Part shown: positions 43,113-52,681 of the stretch, piece after piece
How positions within the stretch are numbered: position 1 is the stretch's first letter
How the letters are laid out: every line of letters begins with the position of its first letter
Source of the DNA: Nesterenkonia sp. E16_10
GTDB lineage: Bacteria; Actinomycetota; Actinomycetes; Actinomycetales; Micrococcaceae
Length of the DNA: 64,000 bases
Assembly (NCBI RefSeq): GCF_017347085.1
Contig: NZ_JADPSA010000042.1
Coordinates: forward strand, 1-64,000
Direction: 5' to 3'
Made by a program: the position numbers and the translations under genes
The notes under the pieces: model-generated
Told to the model about the DNA's origin: nothing
The model's input: the letters and a program-made list of their open reading frames with translations, nothing else
Databases searched by the model: none

Positions 43113-43882
43113 GCGCCCTGCACCTGAACGACTTCTCACCCACCGCCCGCGAGGCCATCGCCGAGGCCCGAGAGATTGTGGCAGCGCTGCACGCCGAGCT
43201 GCCGCGCAATGACCTGGTGGCCTGGACCGCCGGCAATGTCTCTGCGCGGGTGGACCTGCCGCAGGAGGCTGCCCAGGCCGCCGCCGAGGCCTCGGGCCAC
43301 GTCTCTGGTGATGTGTCAGGACTCTTCGTGATCAAGCCCTCCGGGGTCAGCTACGACGAGCTGGAGCCCGGGAACATGGTGGTCTGCACCCTGGACGGGG
43401 TCAAGATCGACGACGACACCTCCATCGGGCTCAGCCCCTCCTCCGACACCGCCGCCCACGCCTATGTCTACCGGCACATGCCCCACGTGGGCGGGGTGGT
43501 CCACACCCATTCCCCCTACGCGACCTCCTGGGCGGCCCGGGGCGAATCGATCCCGTGTGTGCTGACCATGATGGCCGATGAGTTCGGCGGAGACATCCCC
43601 GTGGGTCCCTTCGCGCTGATCGGGGACGACTCCATCGGCCGCGGGATCGTGGAGACCCTGGAAGCCTCCCGGTCCAAGGCGGTGCTGATGGACCGCCACG
43701 GGCCCTTCACCATCGGTGCCGATGCCCGCCAGGCGGTGAAGGCCGCGGTGCTCTGCGAGGAGGTCGCGCGCACCGTGCACTACGCCCGCGCCTACGGAGA
43801 GCCCGAACGGATCGCCCAGCACCAGATCGACGCGCTCTACGCGCGCTACCAGAACGTCTATGGACAGAAGGACCACGCATGA
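43109..43882 (+). CDS. araD: L-ribulose-5-phosphate 4-epimerase
   Basis: 257 aa class II aldolase-type zinc enzyme giving D-xylulose 5-phosphate. Zinc histidines in [14 protein letters not shown] and near the C-terminus in DRHGPFTIG; the phosphate-binding [12 protein letters not shown] block is present. About 25 residues longer than E. coli AraD because of an Ala/Gly-rich insertion after [10 protein letters not shown] (about residues 52-68). ATGA overlaps on both sides. Confidence 0.94.
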   Translation: MSALHLNDFSPTAREAIAEAREIVAALHAELPRNDLVAWTAGNVSARVDLPQEAAQAAAEASGHVSGDVSGLFVIKPSGVSYDELEPGNMVVCTLDGVKIDDDTSIGLSPSSDTAAHAYVYRHMPHVGGVVHTHSPYATSWAARGESIPCVLTMMADEFGGDIPVGPFALIGDDSIGRGIVETLEASRSKAVLMDRHGPFTIGADARQAVKAAVLCEEVARTVHYARAYGEPERIAQHQIDALYARYQNVYGQKDHA

Positions 43883-45432
43883 GCACCGCTGCCGATACAT
43901 CGAGCACCCCCGGTTCGGCCCCGTCGGCCTCACCCTTCGAGGGAAAGTCCATCTGGTTCCTCACCGGGTCCCAGGGCCTCTACGGATCCGAGACCCTGGA
44001 TCAGGTCGCCGAGCAGTCCCAGCAGGTCACCGCCGCCCTCGACGCCGCCGACCAGATCCCGGTCCAGATCGTGTGGAAACCGGTGCTCACCGAGCGCGAC
44101 GCGATCCGCACCGCCGCACGGGAGGCCAACGCCGATGAGAACTGCCTCGGGGTGATCGTGTGGATGCATACCTTCTCCCCGGCGAAGATGTGGATCGCCG
44201 GGCTCGAGGCGCTGGCGAAGCCGCTGCTGCACTTCCACACCCAGGCGAACATGGCGCTGCCCTGGGCGGAGATCGACATGGATTTCATGAACCTGAACCA
44301 GGCCGCCCACGGGGACCGCGAGTTCGGCTACATCGCCACCCGCACCGGGGTGCGCCGGAAGACCGTGGTCGGGCACAGCTCCGATCCCCGGGTCCAGGCC
44401 GAGGTGGCCAGCTGGGCACGTGCGGCAGCCGGATGGAACGAGCTGCAGAACATGCGGGTGTGCCGGTTCGGGGACAATATGCGCAATGTGGCGGTCACCG
44501 AGGGAGACAAGACCGAGGCCGAGATCCGGTTGGGCACCTCGATCAACACCTGGGCGGTCAACGACCTGGTGACACGGGTAGACGCCGTCACCGATGCCCA
44601 GGTGGACGCGCTGCTGGCGGAATACGACGCGCACTACGACGTCGCCGAGGAGCTGCAGGAAGGCGGCGCCCGCCGTGAGTCGCTGGCCTACGCCGCCCGC
44701 CAGGAAGCCGGCATGCGCTCCTTCCTTCAAGAGGGCGGATTCTCCGCCTTCACCACCAACTTCGAGGACCTCGGCGGACTGCGTCAGCTTCCCGGTCTGG
44801 CCGTGCAGCGACTGATGAGCGCCGGCTACGGGTTCGGTGCCGAAGGGGACTGGAAGACGGCCCTGCTGGTCCGCGCCGCGAAGGTGATGGGGCACGGCCT
44901 GGACGGCGGTGCCTCGCTCATGGAGGACTACACCTACGAGATGACCCCGGGAAAGGAAAAGATCCTCGGCGCGCACATGCTCGAGATCTGCCCCTCACTG
45001 ACCACCACCACCCCGCGGATCGAGATCCACCCGCTGGGCATCGGCGACCGCGAGGACCCGGTCCGGATGGTCTTCGACACCGATCCCGGCGAGGGCGTCG
45101 TCGTCGCCATGTCGGATCTGCGCGAACGCTTCCGGCTGACCGCGAACCTGGTGGACCTGGTGGCTCCGGATCAGCCGCTGCCGAATCTTCCGGTAGCCCG
45201 CGCGGTCTGGGAGCCGCGGCCCGATTTCGCGACCTCGGCGACCTGCTGGCTCACCGCCGGGGCAGCCCACCACACGGTGCTCTCCACCGGGGCCGGGCTT
45301 CAGGCCTTCGAGGACCTCGCCGAGATCGCCGGCATGGAGCTGGCGGTCATCGATGCCGACACCACCGCCCGCGGCTTCGCGAAGGAGCTGCGCTTCAATG
45401 CGGCCTACCACCGACTTGCGCAGGGGCTCTAG
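43879..45432 (+). CDS. araA: L-arabinose isomerase
   Basis: 517 aa, interconverting L-arabinose and L-ribulose; manganese dependent. [14 protein letters not shown] at the N-terminus, [46 protein letters not shown], and LEICPSLT with the metal-binding C-terminal histidines are conserved. Gene order B-D-A as in many actinobacteria. Overlaps araD by ATGA. Confidence 0.96.
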   Translation: MSTAADTSSTPGSAPSASPFEGKSIWFLTGSQGLYGSETLDQVAEQSQQVTAALDAADQIPVQIVWKPVLTERDAIRTAAREANADENCLGVIVWMHTFSPAKMWIAGLEALAKPLLHFHTQANMALPWAEIDMDFMNLNQAAHGDREFGYIATRTGVRRKTVVGHSSDPRVQAEVASWARAAAGWNELQNMRVCRFGDNMRNVAVTEGDKTEAEIRLGTSINTWAVNDLVTRVDAVTDAQVDALLAEYDAHYDVAEELQEGGARRESLAYAARQEAGMRSFLQEGGFSAFTTNFEDLGGLRQLPGLAVQRLMSAGYGFGAEGDWKTALLVRAAKVMGHGLDGGASLMEDYTYEMTPGKEKILGAHMLEICPSLTTTTPRIEIHPLGIGDREDPVRMVFDTDPGEGVVVAMSDLRERFRLTANLVDLVAPDQPLPNLPVARAVWEPRPDFATSATCWLTAGAAHHTVLSTGAGLQAFEDLAEIAGMELAVIDADTTARGFAKELRFNAAYHRLAQGL

Positions 45433-45468
45433 CCCTGGCGCTGGAATATGAATCGATCACTCGCACCA

Positions 45469-45493
45469 CGTGCCTACCGCAGGGGCAGGCACG
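45469..45493 (+). other. Intercistronic hairpin between araA and the binding-protein gene
   Basis: CGTGCCT (45469-45475) pairs with AGGCACG (45487-45493), loop 11 bases, just before the AGGAGG of the next gene. Probably a processing or stability element, or a partial terminator. Confidence 0.45.
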
Positions 45494-45512
45494 AAACCCA
45501 GGAGGAAACATC

Positions 45513-46673
45513 ATGCAGAACCGATCAATGAAGATGCTGGGCGTCTCGGCCGCCCTGGTTTTGGGCCTCACCGCATGCTCCGGCGGAGGCGCGGGCAGCG
45601 ACGGCGGCGACGACGCCGGCGGAGGGGATGCCGCACCGGAGGACATGACAGTGGGCGTCGCGATGCCGACCCAGACCTACGAGCGCTGGCTCAACGACGG
45701 CGCCTCCGTGGAGGAGGGCCTGGAAGAGCTCGGCTACACCGCTGACCTGCAGTTCGCCGATGACGACATCCCGACCCAGCAGCAGCAGATCGACCAGATG
45801 ATCACCCAGGAGTACGACGCGCTGATCATCGCCTCCATCGACGGCTCGGCGCTGACCAGCCAGCTCGACGCCGCCGCCGCGGCGGACATTCCGGTGATCT
45901 CCTACGACCGGCTGCTGACCAACAGCGAGAACGTCGACTTCTACGTCACCTTCGACAACTTCGCCGTGGGCCAGGAGCAGGCCAACGCTCTGCTCTACGG
46001 CCTGGGAGTCTTCGACGAGAACTTCGAGGAAGCCGATGACGCCCCCGAGGAGACGCTGAACGTGGAGCTCTTCGCCGGCTCCCTGGATGACAACAACGCC
46101 CGCTTCTTCTGGGACGGTGCGATGGATGTGCTCGAGCCATACATCGAGGACGGGACCCTTGCAGTTCCCTCCGGCCAGACCACGATCGAGCAGGCAGCCA
46201 CCCAGCGCTGGGAGCAGGAGACCGCCCAGGAGCGTATGGAGAACCTGCTCACCAGCGACTACGCCGGTGATGAGGAGCTCCACGGCGTGCTCTCCCCGGC
46301 AGATCCGCTCTCTCGCGGCATCATCAACGCCCTGCGCAGCGATGGCATGGGAGACACCATCGAGGACGGTCTGCCGATCGTGACCGGCCAGGACGCCGAG
46401 ATCGCCTCGGTCTCGCTGATCGCGGAGGGCGTGCAGCACTCCACCATCTTCAAGGACACCCGCAACCTGGCGGACGAAGCTGTCAGCGCAGCCGACGCCT
46501 TCCTCAACGGTGAAGAGCCTGAGGCCAATGACACCGAGAGCTACGACAACGGCTCCGCGGTGATCCCCTCCTACCTGCTGCCGGTGGAGATGATCCTCGA
46601 GGAGAACTACGAGGAGATCCTCGTGGAGTCTGACTTCTACACCGAGGAGCAGGTCGAGTCCGGCCAGCAGTGA
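45513..46673 (+). CDS. Sugar ABC transporter substrate-binding lipoprotein (CUT2)
   Basis: 386 aa. Lipoprotein signal with lipobox LTAC, Cys22, then a Peripla_BP_4 domain (MTVGVAMPTQTYERWLNDGASVEEGLEELGY-type region, IIASIDGSALTSQLDAA, YVTFDNFAVGQEQA), the multiple-monosaccharide (ChvE/MmsE) type. The genes after araBDA make L-arabinose the likely ligand. Eighty bases after araA with a strong AGGAGG, and followed by a very stable hairpin, the usual way to give binding protein in excess over the membrane parts. Confidence 0.92.
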   Translation: MQNRSMKMLGVSAALVLGLTACSGGGAGSDGGDDAGGGDAAPEDMTVGVAMPTQTYERWLNDGASVEEGLEELGYTADLQFADDDIPTQQQQIDQMITQEYDALIIASIDGSALTSQLDAAAAADIPVISYDRLLTNSENVDFYVTFDNFAVGQEQANALLYGLGVFDENFEEADDAPEETLNVELFAGSLDDNNARFFWDGAMDVLEPYIEDGTLAVPSGQTTIEQAATQRWEQETAQERMENLLTSDYAGDEELHGVLSPADPLSRGIINALRSDGMGDTIEDGLPIVTGQDAEIASVSLIAEGVQHSTIFKDTRNLADEAVSAADAFLNGEEPEANDTESYDNGSAVIPSYLLPVEMILEENYEEILVESDFYTEEQVESGQQ

Positions 46674-46785
46674 TCCTCATCGAGCAGCGACCCCGATAGC
46701 GCGGGGACATCGATCGGCCAGGACCCCTGCGGGGGTGCCCAGCTCGATCTGCCACTGAGCTGAGCACGGCTCACCAGTTTCGCCG

Positions 46786-46817
46786 GTCGGGCCCGGGGCG
46801 GAAGCCCCGGGCCCGAC
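46786..46817 (+). other. 14-bp GC hairpin after the binding-protein gene
   Basis: Perfect 14-bp stem 46786-46799 / 46804-46817 closed by a GGAA tetraloop. Placed between binding-protein and ATPase genes; likely an mRNA-protecting or partial termination element. A second small stem GACCT/AGGTC (46815-46819/46827-46831) precedes the ribosome site. Confidence 0.7.
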
Positions 46818-46844
46818 CTTCGGCAGAGGTCCTAAGGAGGGCCC

Positions 46845-48386
46845 ATGAACGAGAACATCCTTGAGATGCGCTCCATCACCAAGCGATTCCCCGGGGTGGT
46901 GGCGCTCCAAGACGTGAACCTGCAGGTGCGCCGCGGAGAGATCCACGCGGTCTGCGGCGAGAACGGGGCAGGAAAGTCCACCCTGATGAAGGTGCTCTCC
47001 GGCGTGCATCCGGCAGGCACCTACGAGGGCGAGATCCACTTCGAGTCGAAGCAGGTGAGCTTCTCTTCACTCAACGACTCCGAGGACCTTGGCATCGTCA
47101 TCATCCACCAGGAGCTTGCACTGGTGCCACACCTTTCGGTGGCAGAGAACATCTTCCTGGGAAATGAGAAGAGTCGCGCAGGAATCATCAACTGGCACGA
47201 CGTCAATCTTGAGGCCGCGGCCCTGCTGGACAAGGTCGGTCTGCGAGAGAACCCGGTGACCCCGGTGGGCCACCTCGGGGTGGGCAAGCAGCAGCTCGTC
47301 GAGATTGCCAAGGCGCTCAGCAAAGATGTGAAGCTGCTCATCCTCGACGAGCCCACCGCCGCGCTGAACGACGACGACTCCGCCCACCTCCTCGGTCTCA
47401 TCCGAGACCTGCGCGAGGAAGGCGTCACCTGCATCATCATTTCGCACAAGCTCGGCGAGATCGCTGCAGTGGCCGACTCGACCACGGTCATCCGGGACGG
47501 CAGCACCGTGGAGACGATCGACATGGCGGAAGCCTCCGCCAACGGTGAGGACCTCACCCGACGGATCATCCGCGACATGGTCGGGCGGGACATGGAGAAC
47601 ATGTACCCGGAGCGGGACGTGACCCTCGGTGAAGAGGTCTTCCGCATCGAGGACTGGCACGTCAGGCACCCGACCCAGCGGGAACGCAAGGTGGTGGACG
47701 GAGCGTCGCTCAACGTCCGCGCCGGGGAGGTGGTCGGGATCGCCGGACTCATGGGTGCCGGACGCACCGAGCTGGCGATGAGCGTCTTCGGGAAGTCCTA
47801 CGGCCGAGACATCACGGGAACCGTGTATATGCACGGAGAGCCGGTGAAGATCGAGACCGTCTCCGACGCGATCAAGGCGGGGATCGCCTACGTCAGTGAA
47901 GACCGGAAGCGCTACGGGCTGAACCTGATCGACGACATCCGCCGCAACGTGAGCTCGGCCGCGCTGAAGCGGATCGCTCCGCGCGGCTGGATCAACGAGA
48001 ACGAAGAGATCGCGGTGGCAGAGCGCTACCGCACCTCGATGAACATCAAGGCGCCCACGGTCATGTCGGTCCTGGGCAAGCTCTCGGGAGGCAACCAGCA
48101 GAAGGTGGTGCTGAGCAAATGGCTCTACACCGAACCCGAGCTGCTGATCCTCGACGAGCCCACCCGCGGCATCGACGTCGGCGCGAAATACGAGATCTAC
48201 TCGATCATCAATAAATTGGCGGCCTCCGGGAAGGCGATCATCGTGATCTCCTCCGAGCTGCCCGAGGTGCTGGGCATGTGTGACCGCGTCTACACGCTGT
48301 CCTCTGGCCGGATCACCGGGCAGCTGCCCGTGGAAGATGCCACCCAGGAGCGCCTCATGGAGCTCATGACTATGGAGAAGGACTGA
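46845..48386 (+). CDS. Sugar ABC transporter ATP-binding protein (CUT2)
   Basis: 513 aa with two ABC cassettes. First: Walker A GENGAGKSTLMKVL, signature LGVGKQQLVEIAKAL, Walker B LLILDEPTAAL. Second: degenerate Walker A GLMGAGRTELAMS, signature KLSGGNQQKVVLSKWL, Walker B LLILDEPTRGIDVGAKYE. This is the MmsA/XylG/AraG pattern; energises L-arabinose or related monosaccharide uptake. AAGGAGG upstream of ATG. Confidence 0.93.
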   Translation: MNENILEMRSITKRFPGVVALQDVNLQVRRGEIHAVCGENGAGKSTLMKVLSGVHPAGTYEGEIHFESKQVSFSSLNDSEDLGIVIIHQELALVPHLSVAENIFLGNEKSRAGIINWHDVNLEAAALLDKVGLRENPVTPVGHLGVGKQQLVEIAKALSKDVKLLILDEPTAALNDDDSAHLLGLIRDLREEGVTCIIISHKLGEIAAVADSTTVIRDGSTVETIDMAEASANGEDLTRRIIRDMVGRDMENMYPERDVTLGEEVFRIEDWHVRHPTQRERKVVDGASLNVRAGEVVGIAGLMGAGRTELAMSVFGKSYGRDITGTVYMHGEPVKIETVSDAIKAGIAYVSEDRKRYGLNLIDDIRRNVSSAALKRIAPRGWINENEEIAVAERYRTSMNIKAPTVMSVLGKLSGGNQQKVVLSKWLYTEPELLILDEPTRGIDVGAKYEIYSIINKLAASGKAIIVISSELPEVLGMCDRVYTLSSGRITGQLPVEDATQERLMELMTMEKD

Positions 48387-48389
48387 GGC

Positions 48390-49571
48390 ATGACCGGTAC
48401 ATCAAATCTCATCGAGCTCATGACGCGAAACCTGCGTCAGAGCGGCATCTACATCGCCTTCGTGCTCATCGTCCTGCTCTTCACGGTGCTCACCGGAGGC
48501 ACGCTGCTCAGCCCGGGAAACATCACGAACCTGGTGCTGCAGTACTCCTACATCCTGATCCTCGCCATCGGCATGGTGATGATCATCGTCGCCGGCCACA
48601 TCGACCTCTCCGTAGGTTCGGTGGTGGCGCTCACCGGCGGCGTGGCCGCAGTGGTCGTGATCCGCGAGGGCATGCCCTGGTGGGTGGGCGTCATCGCCGC
48701 ACTCATCACCGGTGTCCTGGTGGGCATCTGGCAGGGCTTCTGGGTGGCGATCGTGGGGATCCCCGCATTCATCGTGACCCTTGCAGGCATGCTGATCTTC
48801 CGCGGACTGGCCATGCAGGTGCTGGACAACGTCTCACTCTCCCCCTTCCCGGAGGAGTACCGACAGATCGCTGGCGGCTTCTCCAACGGGCTGCTCGGCG
48901 GACCCGGCTACGACCTCTTCACGCTGGTGATCTTCGCGCTCGCCTCGGTGGGCTTCGCTGTCCAGCAGTGGCGTGCACGGATGCGCAAGCTCGAATACAA
49001 GCAGCCGGTTGAAGCTCTGTGGCTGTTCGCCGTCCGGGTGCTTCTGGTGATCACCGTCATCATGGCCTTCGGGTGGCAGCTCGCCAACTCGCGCGGGATG
49101 CCCTATGTGCTGGTGCTGCTCGCCGCGCTCGTGCTGATCTACGGCTTCGTCACCCAGCGCACCGTCTTCGGCCGCCACATCTACGCCATGGGCGGCAACC
49201 TCGACGCCGCCAAGCTCTCCGGCGTCAAGACCCGCAGGGTCAACTTCATGCTCTTTGTGAACATGGGCGTGCTGGCGGCCATCGCCGGCATCGTCTACTC
49301 GGCCCGCTCGAACTCGGCCCAGCCTGCGGCGGGAAACATGTTCGAGCTGGACGCGATCGCCGCGGCCTTCATCGGCGGCGCGGCGGTTACCGGCGGCGTG
49401 GGCAAGGTCCAGGGCGCGATCATCGGTGGTCTGATCATGGCGGTGATGTCCAATGGCATGCAGATCATGGGCATCGACCAGTCCACGCAGAACGTGGTGC
49501 GAGGCGTGGTGCTGGTGCTGGCCGTGGCCTACGACGTCTGGAGCAAGAAGCGGTCCTCGGTCAGCGCCTGA
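48390..49571 (+). CDS. Sugar ABC transporter permease (CUT2)
   Basis: 393 aa with about ten hydrophobic helices, the MmsB/XylH-type permease. MIIVAGHIDLSVGSVVALTGG and the AAFIGGAAVTGGVGKVQGAIIGGLIMAVMSNGM-type C-terminal region (shown by its blocks AVTGGVG and GAIIGG) are conserved. Three bases after the ATPase gene. Forms the channel of the CUT2 transporter. Confidence 0.92.
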   Translation: MTGTSNLIELMTRNLRQSGIYIAFVLIVLLFTVLTGGTLLSPGNITNLVLQYSYILILAIGMVMIIVAGHIDLSVGSVVALTGGVAAVVVIREGMPWWVGVIAALITGVLVGIWQGFWVAIVGIPAFIVTLAGMLIFRGLAMQVLDNVSLSPFPEEYRQIAGGFSNGLLGGPGYDLFTLVIFALASVGFAVQQWRARMRKLEYKQPVEALWLFAVRVLLVITVIMAFGWQLANSRGMPYVLVLLAALVLIYGFVTQRTVFGRHIYAMGGNLDAAKLSGVKTRRVNFMLFVNMGVLAAIAGIVYSARSNSAQPAAGNMFELDAIAAAFIGGAAVTGGVGKVQGAIIGGLIMAVMSNGMQIMGIDQSTQNVVRGVVLVLAVAYDVWSKKRSSVSA

Positions 49572-49598
49572 GGCCCATCCCGCGGCGAGCCCGTGGCA

Positions 49599-49675
49599 GT
49601 CCTCGAGTGTGCGATCCGATCAGGTGATCCGGCCAGGTCAGGCCGAACTCCTGGGAGGATCGCGCACTCGAGGAC
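49599..49675. repeat. 18-bp inverted repeat after the transporter operon
   Basis: 49599-49616 pairs with 49658-49675 over 18 bases with a single G-T position; the 41-base loop contains GGCC..GGCC self-complementary parts. May terminate the ara operon or be an interspersed repeat. The arms contain CTCGAG. Confidence 0.6.
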
Positions 49676-49728
49676 GTCCGGGCGACATCGCGCACCGTGA
49701 CACCGCCCACGTCTGGAAGTATGAGGGA

Positions 49729-51954
49729 ATGACCATCGATTCCGCACAGCACACCTCGGTAGTCCTCAGCGAATGGGCCCCGGTGGACGAGCGTCGGCTC
49801 TTCCTCGGCGAAGGCGCGCGTTTTCTGGAGACCGGCATCAGCCCGGTCCCGGAGACGCGGCAGCCCGACGCCGCCCAGCACCCCTTCGTGCTGGTCGACA
49901 TCCTGGACGGCGCCCTGTACTCCACCACGGCCGAGCCCGGCTCGGGACTGACCCCGCAGGGCAGCCTGGACCAGCCGCTCGGCGCTGTGGCCCCGGTGCG
50001 CCAGCACAGCTCCGCACCCGACGGCCGCTGGGTCGCGGCACTGGGCAAGGGCCTGGCCCTGCTGGAACGCTCCGCCACCGGTGAGCTGCAGGTCATCGAG
50101 ACCCTGGGCGAACCCGCCGCCGGCCGCTCCTCGGTGCCGCTGCGGATGAACGACGCCGTGGCCGACCCGCACGGCCGCTTCTGGGCCGGCGCCATGGCCT
50201 ACGACGGCGACGCCGGGCAGGGCTTCCTGCTCCGGCTGGATCCCGACGGGGCGATCCACATCGTGCTCGAGGACCTGGCCATCCCCAACGGCCCGGCCTT
50301 CAGTGCCGACGGCGCCACGATGTACCTCTCCGACACCCCCACCGGCTGGATCCGCCGCTACCGGGTGGACATCGCCACCGGTGCGCTCGACGCCGGGGAG
50401 GACTTCATCCACATCAGCGAGGGCGGCCCCGACGGGATGACCGTCGACGCCGAGGACTGCCTCTGGTCCGCGGTCTGGGGAGCCTCCTGCCTGCACCGCT
50501 ACTCACCGTCCGGGGAGCTGCTCGAACGCATCGCCGTTCCGGTCCGGCAGCCCACTTCCATCGCGCTCAGCGCAGCCCCGCCCTACCGGGTGATGGTCAC
50601 CTCCGCCACCGAGAACCTCGAGGAGCCCATCGAGCACGACGGTCGGGTGATCACCGCCGAGGTCAGCGTCGCGGGACGCCCCGCGGTGAGCCATCTGCGC
50701 AGCTCCGGGCAGGAGCCGCAGGCCAACTGGGCCGGGAACCTCACCTACTCCGCCGACCGACTGGTCCGGCCGCGCTCCATCGAGGAGCTGGCCCGGATCG
50801 TCGCCGAGTCCGACCGGATCAAGGCATTGGGCAGCCGGCACAGCTTCAGCTCCGTGGCCGACACCACCGGCACCCTGATCGAACTCACCGCGATGCCGCG
50901 GGTCTTCACCCTCGACGCCCAGGCCGGCACGGTCACCTTCGACGCGGCCACCCGCTACGGGGACCTCGCCGCCGCGCTGCAGGCCGAGGGCTGGGCGCTG
51001 CCGAACATGGCCTCGCTGCCGCACATCACCGTGGCCGGGTCGGTGGCCACCGGCACCCACGGCTCCGGTGACCGCAATCCGCCGCTGGCCTCCTCCGTGC
51101 GCAGCCTGGAGATGGTCCTGGCCGACGGCAGCCTGCGCACCTTCAGCCGCGGCGACGCAGACTTCGACGGCGCAGTGGTCAGCCTCGGCGCCCTCGGGGT
51201 CGTCACCACGCTCACCCTCGACGTGATCCCCAGCTTCGACGTCCGCCAGGACATCTACGACGGGGTCAGCTGGGAGGGCGTGCTGGAGAACTTCGAGGAG
51301 CTCGCAGGCGCGGCCTACAGCGTCAGCCTGTTCACCCGCTGGGCCGGGGAGGACTTCGGGCTGGTCTGGATGAAGTCCACGCAGGAGCCCCCGGCCGAGG
51401 TGCTCGGCGTCGCCGCACGGCGCGAGGACATCGGTCTCGCCGGAGGACCCCCGGAGTTCGCCACGGAACAGGGCGGACGATGGGGCAGCTGGGACCAGCG
51501 CCTGCCGCACTTCCGGTTGGACTTCACCCCCAGCAACGGCGACGAGCTGCAGACCGAATACCTGCTTCCGCGCGAGAACGCCGTGGAGGGACTCCGCCGG
51601 ATGCGCGCCCTCAGCTCCGAGATCGAACCGCTGCTGCTGATCAGCGAGATCCGCACGATGGCAGCCGACGAGCAGTGGATGAGCGGCGCCTCCGGTCGAG
51701 ACACCGTCGGGTTCCACTTCACCTGGCTGCAGCGCGAGGCGGAGGTCGCCGCGCTGCTGCCGCGCCTGGAGGAGCAGCTGCTCCCGCTCGGGGCCCGGCC
51801 GCACTGGGGCAAGCGTTTCGCCACCACCGACATCGCGAGCTTCTACCCCCGGCTGGGCGACTTCACCCGTCTCGCGAAGGAGCTGGATCCCAAGGGCACG
51901 TTCCGCAACGCGTTCCTGAACGATCTGCTCTTCGGCGAGGAGCCGCGCGGCTAG
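49729..51954 (+). CDS. SMP-30/gluconolactonase - alditol oxidase fusion protein
   Basis: 741 aa. Residues about 10-320 form an SMP-30/gluconolactonase propeller with all expected metal ligands: Glu in LGEGARF, Asn in RMNDAVADPHGRFWAG, Asn in IPNGPAFS, Asp in GGPDGMTVDAED. Residues about 331-741 match Streptomyces alditol oxidase AldO over its whole length (about 418 aa): NWAGNLTYSADRLVRP, the covalent-FAD His371 in GSRHSFSS, NMASLPHITVAGSVATGTHG, RPHWGKRF and the C-terminal FRNAFLN. AldO-type enzymes oxidise xylitol, sorbitol and similar at C1 with oxygen, giving H2O2. The frame is continuous with no stop between the parts. No signal peptide. Could start earlier only through intergenic hairpin DNA, so ATG 49729 is chosen. 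A lactone-forming oxidase feeding an attached lactonase is inferred. Confidence 0.85.
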   Translation: MTIDSAQHTSVVLSEWAPVDERRLFLGEGARFLETGISPVPETRQPDAAQHPFVLVDILDGALYSTTAEPGSGLTPQGSLDQPLGAVAPVRQHSSAPDGRWVAALGKGLALLERSATGELQVIETLGEPAAGRSSVPLRMNDAVADPHGRFWAGAMAYDGDAGQGFLLRLDPDGAIHIVLEDLAIPNGPAFSADGATMYLSDTPTGWIRRYRVDIATGALDAGEDFIHISEGGPDGMTVDAEDCLWSAVWGASCLHRYSPSGELLERIAVPVRQPTSIALSAAPPYRVMVTSATENLEEPIEHDGRVITAEVSVAGRPAVSHLRSSGQEPQANWAGNLTYSADRLVRPRSIEELARIVAESDRIKALGSRHSFSSVADTTGTLIELTAMPRVFTLDAQAGTVTFDAATRYGDLAAALQAEGWALPNMASLPHITVAGSVATGTHGSGDRNPPLASSVRSLEMVLADGSLRTFSRGDADFDGAVVSLGALGVVTTLTLDVIPSFDVRQDIYDGVSWEGVLENFEELAGAAYSVSLFTRWAGEDFGLVWMKSTQEPPAEVLGVAARREDIGLAGGPPEFATEQGGRWGSWDQRLPHFRLDFTPSNGDELQTEYLLPRENAVEGLRRMRALSSEIEPLLLISEIRTMAADEQWMSGASGRDTVGFHFTWLQREAEVAALLPRLEEQLLPLGARPHWGKRFATTDIASFYPRLGDFTRLAKELDPKGTFRNAFLNDLLFGEEPRG

Positions 51955-52018
51955 GACATCACCGAGGCCACGGCCGCACCCCGCCGGGGCGCTGCCGGCG
52001 CCGGAGAGCGAGACACAC

Positions 52019-52522
52019 ATGTGGTTCGAGACATGGTCAGATCTGGGCCGGGTGCTGCTGATCGGCATGGCCGCCTACGCCGTACTGATCCTGGTGATCC
52101 GACTCTCCGGGAAGCGGACGCTGAGTCAGCTCAACGCCTTCGACTTCATCGTCACCGTGGCACTGGGCTCCGTGCTCGCGACCATCCTGCTCAGCAGCGA
52201 CGTGTCCTGGTCCGAGGGTGCGCTGGCGCTGGTCCTGCTCGCGGGACTGCAGTTCATCCTCGCCTGGATCTCCGCGCGGGCGCCGAAGTTCCGGACCCTC
52301 ATCACGGCGCGGCCTGCCGTGGTGTTCTGGCACGGAGAGATGCAGCAGGAGCAGCTGCGTCGCAACCGGCTCTCGGCCTCCGAGGTGCACCAGGCCATCC
52401 GCAGCAGCGGCTCCGGGGACCTGAGCAGCATCGGCGCCGTCGTGCTGGAGACCAACGGCACGCTCAGCGTGATCTCGGCGCAGAGCCTGGGCGACGGCTC
52501 CGCCCTGCGCGACCTCGGCTGA
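52019..52522 (+). CDS. DUF421 family membrane protein
   Basis: 167 aa. Two to three N-terminal hydrophobic helices, then the DUF421/YetF core (VIRLSGKRTLSQLNAFDFIVTVALGSVLATILLS-type region around 30-60, and LSASEVHQAIRSSGSGDLSSIGAVVLETNG-type C-terminal region). Function unknown. It separates the fusion oxidase from the next sugar cluster; ATG after GGAGAG. Confidence 0.85.
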   Translation: MWFETWSDLGRVLLIGMAAYAVLILVIRLSGKRTLSQLNAFDFIVTVALGSVLATILLSSDVSWSEGALALVLLAGLQFILAWISARAPKFRTLITARPAVVFWHGEMQQEQLRRNRLSASEVHQAIRSSGSGDLSSIGAVVLETNGTLSVISAQSLGDGSALRDLG

Positions 52523-52615
52523 GTGACCTCGACTGAGCGACCCCGCTGAGCCGGAGTGTCGGAGCCGGACCGTCGCACGCCTCGGCGCCGCAGGACATGA
52601 TTAGTTGCGCGGTGA

Positions 52616-52642
52616 TGTGTTTTGCGACACAAGGCGTAAGGT
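52616..52642 (+). promoter_or_regulatory. Promoter and palindrome before the Gfo/Idh-ThuA operon
   Basis: TGTGTTTTGCGACACA (TGTGT-N6-ACACA, 52616-52631) lies just upstream of a TAAGGT -10 box (52637-52642), in a short AT-rich stretch 40 bases before the start codon. Resembles CRP/LacI-type half-site spacing. Confidence 0.5.
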
Positions 52643-52681
52643 TGACGCGGATCACGTTCCTGCTGCCGCCGAGGAGTCCGA

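Noticed and set aside
51000-51954. C-terminal half of the fusion as D-arabinono-1,4-lactone oxidase or L-gulonolactone oxidase
   Set aside because: The order of motifs (NMASLPHITVAGSVATGTHG, RPHWGK, overall length) is closer to alditol oxidase AldO; the related families cannot be fully excluded without alignment.
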